Under the pieces are notes generated by a model. The model saw only the letters and a program-made list of their open reading frames with translations, was not told the DNA's origin and did no database searches. A program made the position numbers and the translations under genes. Below are positions 7,011-16,306 of a DNA stretch of 64,000 nucleotides, piece by piece; the stretch's first letter is position 1; each line of letters starts with the position of its first letter. Location: positions 2,108,001 to 2,172,000 of the forward strand of contig NZ_JADZGI010000001.1 in assembly GCF_015865035.1 (NCBI RefSeq), read 5' to 3'. Origin of the DNA: Novosphingobium aureum. Lineage in GTDB: Bacteria > Pseudomonadota > Alphaproteobacteria > Sphingomonadales > Sphingomonadaceae.

Positions 7011-8063
7011 ATGCAAGAATCGCAGCTGATGAAATTCAGCTTACCTTTGCGAACCAATCGTTTCGCCCGTGTCTTCACGCTGTTCGCGGCCATCGTCACG
7101 CCGCTTGCTTCGGCTTGTGCGCAGACGGAAAGTTTCGACAGCTACATGCGTGTCGTAGCCGATCACGCCCGGAAGCAGGGTGTCAGCGAAGGAACGATAT
7201 CGCGCACGCTATCGGGTCTCACGCCCAACCAGCGGGTGATCGAGCTCGATACCGCGCAGCCGGGCCGGCGCAGTGCACCGCCGCCGATGGCGCCGTACAT
7301 CGCACGCCACGTCGGGGATTCGATCGTTTCGCGCGGCCGCTCGCGCTACCAGCAGCTTGGCTCGCTGCTCCCTTCGATCGAGCAGCGCTACGGGGTGCCC
7401 GCCTCGGTGCTTTTCGCGATCTGGGGGCACGAGACCAATTACGGCAGCTACACCGGCGATTTCGACACCGCGCGCTCGCTGGCGACGCTGGCGTGGGAAG
7501 GGCGACGCCGCGACCTGTTCGAAGGCGAGCTGATCGCACTGATGAAGATGGTCGATCAGGGCGTGCCGGCATCGCAGCTCAAGGGAAGCTGGGCCGGGGC
7601 GCTCGGCAATCCGCAGTTCCTGCCCAGCGTCTACCTGCGGCTCGCAACCGATGGTGACGGCAACGGTACGCGCGACATCTTCAACAGTCCGGCAGACACC
7701 CTTGCGTCGATCGCCCGCTATTTTCAGGACGCGGGCTGGCGGGCAGGGCAACCCTGGGGTGTGGCGGCATCGGTGCCGGGCGGCTTCAACCTCGACGCCT
7801 ATGCCAGCAAGCTTGATGCCCCGAGCTGCAAGGCGGTGCACGAGCGCCACTCGCAGTGGAAGACGGTCTCCGAGTGGCGTGCGCTTGGCGTGAACCCGCG
7901 CGGTCCCATCGGCGCCGACGTGCTTGCATCGCTTTTCCAGCCCGACGGACCGGGCACGCCTGCCTACCTGTTAACCGGGAATTATCGAGTGATCTTGCAG
8001 TACAACTGCTCGAATTACTACGCACTTTCCGTGGGGTTGCTTGCCGATGAGATTGCCCGCTGA
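7011..8063 (+). CDS. Lytic murein transglycosylase, MltB-like
   Basis: A periplasmic enzyme that cleaves the MurNAc-GlcNAc bond of peptidoglycan with formation of 1,6-anhydro-MurNAc. The N-terminus has a signal peptide ending near ASACAQ (about residue 37), possibly lipoprotein-like. The SLT_2 domain follows, with the catalytic glutamate E141 in FAIWGHETNYGSYTG and the family motif GSWAGALGNPQFLPS. I chose ATG 7011, which has AAGG ten bases upstream. ATG 7029 is an alternative and also leaves a complete signal peptide. At about 350 residues it lacks the C-terminal peptidoglycan-binding domain of longer homologues. It overlaps the next cell-wall gene. Confidence 0.9.
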   Translation: MQESQLMKFSLPLRTNRFARVFTLFAAIVTPLASACAQTESFDSYMRVVADHARKQGVSEGTISRTLSGLTPNQRVIELDTAQPGRRSAPPPMAPYIARHVGDSIVSRGRSRYQQLGSLLPSIEQRYGVPASVLFAIWGHETNYGSYTGDFDTARSLATLAWEGRRRDLFEGELIALMKMVDQGVPASQLKGSWAGALGNPQFLPSVYLRLATDGDGNGTRDIFNSPADTLASIARYFQDAGWRAGQPWGVAASVPGGFNLDAYASKLDAPSCKAVHERHSQWKTVSEWRALGVNPRGPIGADVLASLFQPDGPGTPAYLLTGNYRVILQYNCSNYYALSVGLLADEIAR

Positions 8064-9072
8064 ACGAGCCTTGAGGCTCGTCGCGCTAACCGCGCTGCTG
8101 CTTGGAGCGCCCGCTCTGGCGCGCGCGCCGCAAGACGCAGCCGCGCAGGAGCCGCGTAGCGGACCGGCGGCCGACTATCCGGTCGTCGTCGGGGAACCCT
8201 TCACGATCGGATCGACCACGTACAAACCGGTCGATCAGCTCAACTACGATGCTGTCGGCATGGCGGTCATCGGCGAGGGGGCAGGCGTCAGTGCCGCGCA
8301 CAAGACCCTTCCGCTTCCCAGCTATATCGAGGTGACCGCGCTGGACAGCGGTCGCACGATCCTCGTTCGGGTCGAGCGGCGCGGCCCCATGGTCAACGAC
8401 CAGCTCGTCGAACTCTCGGCGGCGGCAGCGGCGCAGCTCGGAATCGGCACAGGCAAGCCCGCGCCGGTGCGCGTGCGCCGGGTCAATCCACCCGAGGCGG
8501 AGCGCGCTCTGCTGCGACAGGGCGGCGAGGCGCCCGAGCGCATGGCGACGCCCGAGGGCCTGCTGCGCGTCCTGCGGCGTAACCTCAAGGATGCGCCGAC
8601 ATTGCTTGCACAACCTGCCGCATCCACGCCGCCCGCCGTACCCGATGCGCCTGCGGCGCCTGCAGGCATGATCGGGACCGCTGGCGCTCCATCACCTGCA
8701 AGTGCCTCTTCGCCCGCCGGGGTGCCGGACGGGACCACCGCTTCGAACGCTCCCGAGCGCAAGGGCGCGAATGTTGCGGCGACCGCAACCCCAGTGGTAC
8801 AGCCCGTACCGCCGAAAAGTGCCGCTTCCGCGGCGCCTCCGGCATCGCCTGCATCCTCGGCAAGCGGATCGATCGTGGTTCAGGTCGCAGCTTTTTCGGT
8901 CGAGGCGAGCGCGCGCAAGATCGCCGCCCAGATAGGTGGTTTCGTCGTTCATCCGGGCAAGTACTGGCTCGTGCGCATGGGCCCTTATCCCAGTCGTGCA
9001 AAAGCTGCGCCCGCGCTGGAGAAGGCGAAGGCGGCAGGCTATAGCGATGCACGAATCCAGCCAGTGAACTGA
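8047..9072 (+). CDS. RlpA-like SPOR-domain protein
   Basis: A secreted 341-residue protein with a signal peptide (LVALTALLLGAPALARA), a double-psi-beta-barrel RlpA-type region in the first half, a long Ala/Pro-rich linker (about 195-265), and a C-terminal SPOR domain (IVVQVAAFSVEASARKIA ... YWLVRMGPYP) that binds denuded septal glycan. RlpA proteins are septal transglycosylases or scaffold proteins. The upstream transglycosylase overlaps it by 17 bases, indicating joint expression. A TTG at 8041 is an in-frame alternative start. The barrel is divergent, so catalytic activity is not certain. Confidence 0.8.
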   Translation: MRLPAERALRLVALTALLLGAPALARAPQDAAAQEPRSGPAADYPVVVGEPFTIGSTTYKPVDQLNYDAVGMAVIGEGAGVSAAHKTLPLPSYIEVTALDSGRTILVRVERRGPMVNDQLVELSAAAAAQLGIGTGKPAPVRVRRVNPPEAERALLRQGGEAPERMATPEGLLRVLRRNLKDAPTLLAQPAASTPPAVPDAPAAPAGMIGTAGAPSPASASSPAGVPDGTTASNAPERKGANVAATATPVVQPVPPKSAASAAPPASPASSASGSIVVQVAAFSVEASARKIAAQIGGFVVHPGKYWLVRMGPYPSRAKAAPALEKAKAAGYSDARIQPVN

Positions 9073-9171
9073 GACCTTCGGGCGAAGCTGCGTCATCGCT
9101 GCTCGACATCGGGATCCGGACCTGGACAAGGCCCGAGCCAGCTAAGGCCGGGTGGAACGGAGAAGCGGGTC

Positions 9172-10356
9172 TTGAAGTCGTACCGGAAGTCTGTCGTTGC
9201 CCTTGCCGCCTGCGCGGCGAGCCTTACCGCATCGCTCGCGCCCTCGGCGCTTCTTGCCGACAGCGGCAATCCGGTACCGCCTGAAGAACTTGCACCGATC
9301 CCTGTCAGCCTGCTGGTCGATCTGGGCTCGGGCCAGGTGCTCGAGCAGCGCCGCCCCGACATCCCGTTCCTGCCCGCCTCGGTGACCAAGGTGATGACCG
9401 CCTTCGTCGCGTTCGAGGAGATCGACGCCGGGCGCCTCTCGCTCGACCGCCGGTTCGACGTACGCCCCGAGACGCAGAAGGAGTGGTGGGCCAAGGGCAC
9501 CACCATGTACCTCACCACCAACGACCATCCGACTGCGCGCGAACTGCTTCACGCGATCATGACGGCATCGGCCAACGATGCCTGCGTGGTGCTGGCCCAG
9601 GGCTATGCCGGCAGCGTCGAGGCGTGGACCGAAAAAATGAACGCGGCTGCTCAGCGTCTGGGCATGAGCCGCAGCCACTACAATACGCCCAATGGCTGGA
9701 TGGACGAGGGTCATACTTACGTCACCGCCAGCGATCTGGTGCGCCTCTCCGATGCGATGATCACGCGCCATCCCAAGCTCTATCGCGAGTTCTCGGGCGT
9801 GAAGCGCTACTTCTGGCGCGACGTCGCGATGCGCTCGCACGATCCGACGGTCGGCGTGGTGCCGGGCGCGGACGGGATCAAGACCGGCTATACCCGCGAG
9901 GCGGGCTACAATTTCCTCGGGACTGCAGAGCGCGACGGGCGCCGCATGGTCATGGTGCTGGCCGGATCGCCCACGCATACCGTGCGCGATGCCGCCGCGC
10001 GCGCCTTGATGGAGTGGGGTTTCGCGCAGTGGCAGGCACGTCACCTCTTCGATGTCGGCGCGACCGTGACCGAGGCGAAGGTGCAGGATGGAGCGGCGCG
10101 TTCGGTCCCGCTCGTCACCGAGCGCGAGGTTCATGCGCTTCTTCCCGCCTCGGCACCTGACCGCAAGATCACGCTCAAGGCGCATTATCGCGGACCGCTG
10201 GTGGCCCCGGTCGCCAAGGGAGACCGCGTCGGCGACCTCGAAATTCAGGTCGAGGGCCTCGCCCCGGGCCGTGTGCCGCTTTACGCCGGGGCCGACGTCC
10301 CCAAGGCCGAAGGGCTGGACAGACTGCGCAACGGTCTGGTCAACCTGCTGCGATGA
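9172..10356 (+). CDS. D-alanyl-D-alanine carboxypeptidase, PBP5 family
   Basis: A low-molecular-weight penicillin-binding protein that trims the terminal D-Ala from peptidoglycan stem peptides. A signal peptide ends near ALLADS. The three active-site motifs are intact: S70-V-T-K73, S133-A-N135 and K237-T-G239. The C-terminal 110 residues form the PBP5_C beta domain. There is no obvious amphipathic membrane anchor at the very end. The start is TTG at 9172; an ATG within the mature domain would remove the signal. It overlaps tmk by four bases, starting a tightly packed operon. Confidence 0.93.
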   Translation: MKSYRKSVVALAACAASLTASLAPSALLADSGNPVPPEELAPIPVSLLVDLGSGQVLEQRRPDIPFLPASVTKVMTAFVAFEEIDAGRLSLDRRFDVRPETQKEWWAKGTTMYLTTNDHPTARELLHAIMTASANDACVVLAQGYAGSVEAWTEKMNAAAQRLGMSRSHYNTPNGWMDEGHTYVTASDLVRLSDAMITRHPKLYREFSGVKRYFWRDVAMRSHDPTVGVVPGADGIKTGYTREAGYNFLGTAERDGRRMVMVLAGSPTHTVRDAAARALMEWGFAQWQARHLFDVGATVTEAKVQDGAARSVPLVTEREVHALLPASAPDRKITLKAHYRGPLVAPVAKGDRVGDLEIQVEGLAPGRVPLYAGADVPKAEGLDRLRNGLVNLLR

Positions 10357-11012
10357 CACAGGGACGTTTCATCGCACTCGAGGGCGGGGAAGGGGCCGGC
10401 AAGTCGACCCAGGCCCGGCTGCTCGCCGAGGCCCTTCGTACGCGCGGGCTCGAGGTCGTGGTTACCCGCGAGCCGGGTGGCACCGGCGGGGCCGAGGCGA
10501 TCCGCTCTCTCCTGCTCGAAGGCTGTGCTGGCGCTGACGGCGAGAAGGTGGGCTGGATGCCGCGCGCAGAGGCATTGCTCTTCGCCGCTGCGCGTTCAGA
10601 TCATGTCGAACGGCTGATCCGACCGGCACTCGCGCGCGGGGCATGGGTGGTCTGCGACCGCTTTCTCGACTCGAGCCGGGCCTATCAGGGTGGCGGCGGC
10701 GGTCTCTCCGACGCGGATATCCGCACGCTCCACGCGATCGGCAGCGAGGGTCTGCTGCCAGACCTCACCGTGCTGGTCGAGGTTGCGCCCGAGGAAGCGG
10801 CACGCCGTCTCGCCTTGCGCGACGTCGATGGAACCGACCTGATCGGATCGCGCGATGCGGCCTATCACGCCCGCGTCGCAACCGCCTTTGCGCGCTTCGC
10901 CGAGGAAGCACCCGAACGTTTCGCCCGGATCGACGGGAACGCAGGGCCCGAGGAAACGCATGCGCGCATCATGGCCGCGCTCGATGACTTGCCCTCACGG
11001 ATGGAGCCATGA
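10353..11012 (+). CDS. tmk: Thymidylate kinase
   Basis: Phosphorylates dTMP to dTDP in the cytoplasm for dTTP synthesis. The 219-residue length is normal. The P-loop GGEGAGKST is at residues 11-19, the TMP-binding DR motif appears as VCDRFLDSSRAYQGGG, and a LID-type arginine-rich segment precedes the C-terminus. The ATG overlaps the dacA-like stop and its stop overlaps holB, the common alphaproteobacterial tmk-holB arrangement. Confidence 0.97.
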   Translation: MTQGRFIALEGGEGAGKSTQARLLAEALRTRGLEVVVTREPGGTGGAEAIRSLLLEGCAGADGEKVGWMPRAEALLFAAARSDHVERLIRPALARGAWVVCDRFLDSSRAYQGGGGGLSDADIRTLHAIGSEGLLPDLTVLVEVAPEEAARRLALRDVDGTDLIGSRDAAYHARVATAFARFAEEAPERFARIDGNAGPEETHARIMAALDDLPSRMEP

Positions 11013-11998
11013 ACGCGATTGCGGCCAGGTTCGAGAAGACGGCGAGCGGACAGGACGAGGCCTGGTCCGAATGGAAGCGCGCGCTCGGTTCCGAGCGCAT
11101 GCACCACGCCTGGCTGCTGGCAGGCGCCAAGGGGCTGGGCAAGCAGACTTTCGCGCGCGAAGCCGCGCTTTCGCTGGTACATCGCGAGGGAGCCTCGCAG
11201 TCCGAGTTTGCCAGCCATCCCGACATCCACGTGCTCGAACCGCTGCCCGCGAACGACGACGAGGCCAAGAAGAAGGCCGAGGGCAAGCCCTTCCAGACCA
11301 AGCGCAATATCTCGGTCGACCAGATCCGCGACATGATCCGCAAGCTCTCGACCAAGCCCACCCTTGGCGAGCGCCGCGCGATCATCGTCGAGCCTGCCGA
11401 TGCGCTGGAAACCGGCGCGGTCAACGCGCTGCTCAAGGTCCTCGAGGAGCCGCCCGCAGGCACCTTTTTCCTTCTGCTCGCGCACCAGCCCGGACGGCTG
11501 CTGCCAACCGTGCGCTCGCGTTGCAGGCTGCTGCGCTTCGCGCCGTTCTCGGGTACGCAGCTCGATGCGATGCTGATGCGCGAGGCACCCGAGGCCGATG
11601 CCGAGGCGCGTGCGGCAGCGATCGCTGCGGCGCAGGGCTCGCCCGGGCTTGCACGCAGCTTCGTCGAGCAGGACCTGGGCGCTATCCACGCGCTGATGGC
11701 CCGGATCCTGCGCGAAGGCGATCCCGGCTTTGCCCTGCGCGGCGCCCTCGTCAACGAAATGGGCGCACGGCCCACCCGCGAGCGCCAGCTCGCCGCTCTC
11801 GAACTTGCGCGCGCGGTGCTTTTCGCCGAACTTGCGGGCAGTGGGCGCGCCCGTCAGCTCAAGATCATCGAGGCGCACAAGACGCTCACGCAGCTGCTGG
11901 TCAAGGCGCCGACCTACAATTTCGACGCGGGTCTGCTCATAATGGAGATTGGCGGGTTGCTGGCATCGACTGCAATGCCTAGAGAACGCGCTCGCTGA
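11009..11998 (+). CDS. holB: DNA polymerase III subunit delta'
   Basis: A clamp-loader subunit of the replicative polymerase. This 329-residue protein has the AAA+ core with a degenerate Walker A (GAKGLGK) and the SRC motif (VRSRCRLLRF) that supplies the arginine finger to the gamma/tau ATPase sites, as is usual for delta'. It is coupled to tmk upstream (four-base overlap), and metG follows after about 30 bases. Confidence 0.93.
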   Translation: MNAIAARFEKTASGQDEAWSEWKRALGSERMHHAWLLAGAKGLGKQTFAREAALSLVHREGASQSEFASHPDIHVLEPLPANDDEAKKKAEGKPFQTKRNISVDQIRDMIRKLSTKPTLGERRAIIVEPADALETGAVNALLKVLEEPPAGTFFLLLAHQPGRLLPTVRSRCRLLRFAPFSGTQLDAMLMREAPEADAEARAAAIAAAQGSPGLARSFVEQDLGAIHALMARILREGDPGFALRGALVNEMGARPTRERQLAALELARAVLFAELAGSGRARQLKIIEAHKTLTQLLVKAPTYNFDAGLLIMEIGGLLASTAMPRERAR

Positions 11999-12029
11999 CC
12001 CCATACCCGAACAGGAAAGAGCCGGCCGC

Positions 12030-13601
12030 ATGCGCGAGCCCTATTACATCACCACCGCCATCTCGTACCCGAATGGCCGCCCGCACATCGGCCATGCCTA
12101 CGAGGCCATCGCTGCCGACGTCATCGCCCGCAACCGCAAGGCCGAAGGCTACGACGTGCGCTTCCAGACCGGGACCGACGAGCACGGCCTCAAGATGATG
12201 CAGAAGGCGCGCGAGCTGGGCACCACTCCGGCCGAACTCGCGACGGAAATGTCCGGATATTTCCGTGACATGTGCGATGCTCTTAATGTCGGATACGACG
12301 TTTTTATCCGCACCACCGAAGAGCGCCACCACGCAGCTACGCAGGAACTGTGGCGCCGCATGGAGGCCAAGGGCGACCTCTACCTCGACCGCTACGAGGG
12401 CTGGTACTCGGTGCGTGACGAGGCTTACTACGACGAGAGCGAACTCGTCACGGGCGAGGATGGCACCAAGCTCTCTCCGCAAGGCACACCGGTCGAGTGG
12501 ACGGTCGAGGAATCGTGGTTCTTCCGTCTTTCGAAATATCAGGACAAGCTGCTCGAACTCTACGCTTCGGGTGACTTCATCCGCCCCGAGAGCCGCCGCA
12601 ACGAGATTGCACGCTTCGTCGAAGGTGGCCTGCGCGATCTCTCGATCTCGCGGACCAGCTTCGACTGGGGCGTGAAGGTTCCGGGCTCGGACAACCATGT
12701 GATGTACGTGTGGGTCGACGCGCTGACCAACTACCTCACCGGCCTCGGCTTCCCCGAGGAGGGCGGCGACTACGCGCGCTACTGGCCCGCGGCGCTCCAC
12801 CTGATCGGCAAGGACATCGTGCGCTTCCACACGGTCTACTGGCCTGCGTTCCTGATGAGCGCCGACCTGCCGCTTCCGCGTCAGGTCTTCGGCCATGGTT
12901 TCCTGCTCAATCGCGGGCAGAAGGAATCGAAGTCGCTGGGCAACGTGACCGATCCGATCGCGCTGGCCGACGCCTTCGGGGTCGATACGCTGCGCTACTT
13001 CTTCCTGCGCGAGGTCGCCTTCGGTCAGGACGGTTCGTGGTCCGCCGAAGCCATCGTTACGCGTTGCAATGCCGAACTCGCGAACAGCTTCGGCAATCTT
13101 GCGCAGCGTAGTCTTTCCATGATTTTCAAGAACATGGGCGGCGAACTGAAGGCCGGACTGGAAGTCTCCGAAGCCGATGCCGCACTGTTCAGCGCCGTGA
13201 GCGAAGGCATTGCGGCGATGCGCAAGTCCTTCGACGAGCTTGATTTCAGCACCGGGCTCGAGGCCTGGATGCGGGCGGTATTTGCCTGCAACCAGTACGT
13301 CGACGAACAGGCCCCCTGGGCGCTGCGCAAGAGCGATCCGGCGCGCATGGAAGCCGTGCTGATGACGCTGTTCCGCGTCGTGCGCGACCTTGCCATCGCG
13401 CTGCGCCCGGTCGTGCCGCAGTCGATCGACCGGCTGCTCGACCAGATGGGGGTTGCAAGCGAGGCACGCGATTACGACGTCCTAGCGCAGACCGACTGGT
13501 TCGAGACGCTCGCCGCCTCGGGCTTCGTCGTCGACAAGCCGCAGGGCGTCTTCCCGCGCCTCGAACTGCCCGAAGAACCCGCCAAGGACCCCGCTGCCTG
13601 A
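12030..13601 (+). CDS. metG: Methionyl-tRNA synthetase
   Basis: Charges tRNA-Met and initiator tRNA with methionine. I start at ATG 12030 because residues REPYYITTAISYPNG match the family N-terminus exactly; the open frame extends further upstream only as noise. HIGH is at residues 19-22. The KMSKS loop reads KESKS at 298-302, with Glu in the variable position. At 523 residues it is the short form without the C-terminal dimerisation domain. Its stop overlaps the TatD start (TGATG). Confidence 0.96.
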   Translation: MREPYYITTAISYPNGRPHIGHAYEAIAADVIARNRKAEGYDVRFQTGTDEHGLKMMQKARELGTTPAELATEMSGYFRDMCDALNVGYDVFIRTTEERHHAATQELWRRMEAKGDLYLDRYEGWYSVRDEAYYDESELVTGEDGTKLSPQGTPVEWTVEESWFFRLSKYQDKLLELYASGDFIRPESRRNEIARFVEGGLRDLSISRTSFDWGVKVPGSDNHVMYVWVDALTNYLTGLGFPEEGGDYARYWPAALHLIGKDIVRFHTVYWPAFLMSADLPLPRQVFGHGFLLNRGQKESKSLGNVTDPIALADAFGVDTLRYFFLREVAFGQDGSWSAEAIVTRCNAELANSFGNLAQRSLSMIFKNMGGELKAGLEVSEADAALFSAVSEGIAAMRKSFDELDFSTGLEAWMRAVFACNQYVDEQAPWALRKSDPARMEAVLMTLFRVVRDLAIALRPVVPQSIDRLLDQMGVASEARDYDVLAQTDWFETLAASGFVVDKPQGVFPRLELPEEPAKDPAA

Positions 13602-14410
13602 TGCTCCTGATCGATTCCCACTGTCACCTCGAATACGAAGGCCTGGTCGAGGATCAGGCCGGTGTTCTCGATCGGGCGAGGGCGGCCGGCATCGCCGGCT
13701 TCCTCAACATCTCGACCCGGCGCAGCGAGTGGGAGAGGGTGATCGCGACCGCCGAGCGCGAGGCGGACGTGTGGGCATCGGTCGGCATCCATCCGCACGA
13801 GGCCGACGCGCACGCCGACCTCGGCGAAGCAGCGCTGCTCGAGGCGACGGCGCATCCGCGCGTCATCGCCATCGGCGAGACGGGGCTCGACTATTATTAC
13901 GACAAGTCCGACCGGGCGGTGCAGCAGGCTCTGTTCCGCACCCACATCGCAGTGGCGCGCAAGACCGGCCTGCCGCTCATCATCCATACCCGCGAGGCGG
14001 AGGACGATACCGTCGCGATCCTCGAGGACGAGATGGGTAAGGGCGCGTTCCCCGCGCTGATCCACTGCTTCACCGCAAGCGCGGAGTTCGGGCGCAAGGT
14101 GCTCGACCTCGGGCTGACGATCAGTCTTTCGGGCATCGTCACCTTCAAGAACGCGAAGGACCTGCAGGAATTCGCGGCCGAGGTCCCTGCTGACAAGCTG
14201 CTGGTCGAGACCGACAGCCCGTTCCTCGCCCCGGTTCCGCACCGCGGGAAGCGCTGCGAGCCTGCCTACACCGGCGACACCGCCCGCTTCGTCGCGGATT
14301 TGCGCGGTGTCACGCTCGAGCAGCTCGGTGAGGATACCACGCGCAACTTCGCAGGGCTTTTCAGCAAGGCGAAGCTTCCCGGCGTCCTGCCCGAGGTCGC
14401 GGCCTCGTGA
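13601..14410 (+). CDS. TatD-family metal-dependent hydrolase
   Basis: An amidohydrolase-fold DNase/deacylase-type protein of 269 residues. Metal ligands are visible as DSHCHLE (H-x-H), GETGLDYYYD (Glu), IIHTREAEDD and LIHCFTAS (His), and ETDSPFLAPVPHRGKR (Asp). TatD proteins act in DNA quality control, and the metG-tatD-MBL order is widespread in bacteria. The gene overlaps both neighbours. Confidence 0.94.
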   Translation: MLLIDSHCHLEYEGLVEDQAGVLDRARAAGIAGFLNISTRRSEWERVIATAEREADVWASVGIHPHEADAHADLGEAALLEATAHPRVIAIGETGLDYYYDKSDRAVQQALFRTHIAVARKTGLPLIIHTREAEDDTVAILEDEMGKGAFPALIHCFTASAEFGRKVLDLGLTISLSGIVTFKNAKDLQEFAAEVPADKLLVETDSPFLAPVPHRGKRCEPAYTGDTARFVADLRGVTLEQLGEDTTRNFAGLFSKAKLPGVLPEVAAS

Positions 14411-15186
14411 AGGTCACGATCCTGGGCAGCGGGACTTCGACCGGCGTGCCGCGTCTCGGCGGCGAGAACGGCGCGGACTGGGGCAAGTGCGACCCGAACG
14501 AGCCGCGCAACCGGCGTACCCGGGTCTCGATCCTGCTCGAGAGCGAGGCTGGAAGCCGAATTCTCGTCGATACCCCGACCGATCTGCGCGCGCAGCTGCT
14601 CGCCAACGACATCCATCGCATCGACGCGATCTTCTGGACTCACGACCACGCCGACCACTGCCACGGCATCGATGACCTGCGGCCCTTACGCTATGGCCGC
14701 GCCGGTCCGCTCTCGGGCTTTGCCGCGAGCGAAACCGTGCGGCGCCTGCGCCAGCGCTTCGGTTACGTCTTTGCAGGTCAGCACGGGTATCCCACGCTTG
14801 TCAGCCTCGACAATCTCGATAACCTGCGCCTGTGCGAAGGCTTTCGGGTCGAGCACACGCAGATGCCGCATGGTCCGGCGCAATCGACCGGGTTCCGGTT
14901 CGACTGCGATGGTGCTTCGATCTGCTATCTCACCGATTTCAGCGAGGTGACGCGCGACATGATCGAGCTTTGCGAGGACACCGACGTGCTAATCGTCGAT
15001 TGCCTGCGCCGTGAGCCGCATCCCACGCATTCGCACCTTGCCATGGCGCTGGACCTGGCGAAGACGAGCGGTGCGGGTAGGGCGGTGCTCACCCATCTCG
15101 ACAAGAGCATGGATTACGCGACGCTCTCGGCCGAGATCCCCGACAACGTCGCGGTCGCCTACGACGGCATGGTGATCGAGCCATGA
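14407..15186 (+). CDS. MBL-fold metallo-hydrolase, PhnP-like
   Basis: A metallo-beta-lactamase-fold phosphodiesterase-type enzyme of 259 residues with the metal motif THDHADHCHG (about residues 78-87) and later ligands in LTDFSEV and THLD. PhnP relatives hydrolyse cyclic phosphodiesters; the substrate here is unknown. The start is GTG at 14407, overlapping the tatD stop by four bases, and the N-terminus VTILGSGTSTGVPRLG is the conserved first strand of this group. It ends in an ATGA overlap with a small membrane protein gene. Confidence 0.92.
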   Translation: MKVTILGSGTSTGVPRLGGENGADWGKCDPNEPRNRRTRVSILLESEAGSRILVDTPTDLRAQLLANDIHRIDAIFWTHDHADHCHGIDDLRPLRYGRAGPLSGFAASETVRRLRQRFGYVFAGQHGYPTLVSLDNLDNLRLCEGFRVEHTQMPHGPAQSTGFRFDCDGASICYLTDFSEVTRDMIELCEDTDVLIVDCLRREPHPTHSHLAMALDLAKTSGAGRAVLTHLDKSMDYATLSAEIPDNVAVAYDGMVIEP

Positions 15187-15368
15187 TCACGACCGGCTCC
15201 GTGGTCTCGATCGTCGCGGTGCTGGCCTGTTTGCTGCTGGTTTCACGCCATTCGGGTTTTCGCACCATGGGTAGCGCGCGCGTTATCCGGCTTGCGCTGA
15301 TCTGGGCGGCGATCATTCTCGGGCTCGTTATCGTCATTGATATAGCCGGATTGGAACTCGCTGGCTGA
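15183..15368 (+). CDS. Small two-helix membrane protein of unknown function
   Basis: A 61-residue protein with two hydrophobic helices (about 7-21 and 36-57) separated by a basic turn (RHSGFRTMGSAR), suggesting an inner-membrane hairpin. Its ATG overlaps the MBL hydrolase stop, so it is the last gene of the housekeeping operon. I do not recognise a named family. The coupling and codon use support a real gene. Confidence 0.75.
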   Translation: MITTGSVVSIVAVLACLLLVSRHSGFRTMGSARVIRLALIWAAIILGLVIVIDIAGLELAG

Positions 15369-15698
15369 TATCTGAGAGAGATGGCTCCTCTCGCCTTATC
15401 CTGCCACCTTTTTTACATAATACATATTATCACTTCAACGTGGCCGGAAGCCCCAGTCGCCACAGAACCCCGCAAAATTGATCATTGCATTCCTCGGTCC
15501 GAATGCACCTCAAGAATGCGTCCAACGACATGATGCCACCGTCCATCGCACCATAACGATTGCATTGTCCGCGAGCCGGACAGCCTGTTCTTGTCATCAT
15601 GAAGTTCGTCCCGCCGGCGCATGGTCTTGTCAGCAATGACCGGACCAGCGGTCCACTTGCACATGATTCATGACCAACAGCTCCAAGGATTGGCAGTA
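15369..15698. promoter_or_regulatory. Long intergenic region with TGTCCG-N5-CGGACA palindrome
   Basis: This stretch of 330 bases contains no convincing gene. Its first part is AT-rich (T6 run near 15410, ATAAT-ACAT-ATTAT near 15418-15431), a plausible end of the preceding operon and a promoter. At 15566-15582 lies a perfect inverted repeat TGTCCG-CGAGC-CGGACA whose core TCCG-N5-CGGA matches the operator-like motif of the catabolic island. A second short repeat GGACC-AGC-GGTCC lies near 15644. Confidence 0.5.
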
Positions 15699-16223
15699 AT
15701 GACCTCCACTGCAAACAAGCCCGGCGTGCGCGAAGCCATGCCCCTGCTCGCCGCCAACGAAGGCGTCTGGGAAGGCTGGTACCGCTATTACGATGCCAAG
15801 ACCGGCGAACTCGTCGACCAGCACCGCTCGCGCCTGATCTGCCGGCTGTTCAACAAGGACGGCGTCGATCACTACCACCAGACCAACTACTATTTCTGGG
15901 ATGACGGGCGCGTCGACATCCGCGATTTTCCAGCCGAATATCGCGACGGCCGCATCTGGTGGGACAATGACCTGATCAAGGGTTGGGCCGCAGCCATGCA
16001 GCCGGACGATTTCAACCGTTCGACCTGCCTCAACTGGACGCGCAAGGACGAGCCCGGCATCTATCTCTACGAGATGATCCAGAACAACGATGCGCGCACG
16101 CACCGCGCCCGGACCTGGCAGTGGTTCCGCGATGGCATTTGCTACCAGCGCACGCTGATCGACGAGAAGTTCATCACGCCCGACTGGCAGAACTGGTCGA
16201 ACGATGGTCCGCCAACCGACTGA
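15699..16223 (+). CDS. DUF3598-like (calycin-type) protein
   Basis: A 174-residue soluble protein without signal peptide, rich in aromatic residues and in strand-forming segments (GVWEGWYRYYD, HYHQTNYYFWDDG, HRARTWQWFRDG). This pattern resembles DUF3598/lipocalin-like ligand-binding barrels found in sphingomonad aromatic and steroid catabolic clusters. I start at ATG 15699, where AAGG lies 12 bases upstream and the family-like N-terminus begins; the longer frame from 15621 has no comparable features. It opens the catabolic island and is followed by its own terminator. Function is unknown; binding a hydrophobic substrate or product is inference. Confidence 0.7.
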   Translation: MTSTANKPGVREAMPLLAANEGVWEGWYRYYDAKTGELVDQHRSRLICRLFNKDGVDHYHQTNYYFWDDGRVDIRDFPAEYRDGRIWWDNDLIKGWAAAMQPDDFNRSTCLNWTRKDEPGIYLYEMIQNNDARTHRARTWQWFRDGICYQRTLIDEKFITPDWQNWSNDGPPTD

Positions 16224-16254
16224 TTTTCCATCCTTTCATGCCTTCACAATGAGC

Positions 16255-16286
16255 CGGCCCGGGATCGCTGATCCCGGGCCGTTTCG
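16255..16286 (+). terminator. Rho-independent terminator
   Basis: CGGCCCGGGATC (16255-16266) pairs perfectly with GATCCCGGGCCG (16270-16281) across a three-base loop and is followed by TTTCGTTT. It lies between the convergent DUF3598-like and iorA-like genes. Confidence 0.85.
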
Positions 16287-16306
16287 TTTGTGCCAAGCGT
16301 GCCCGT

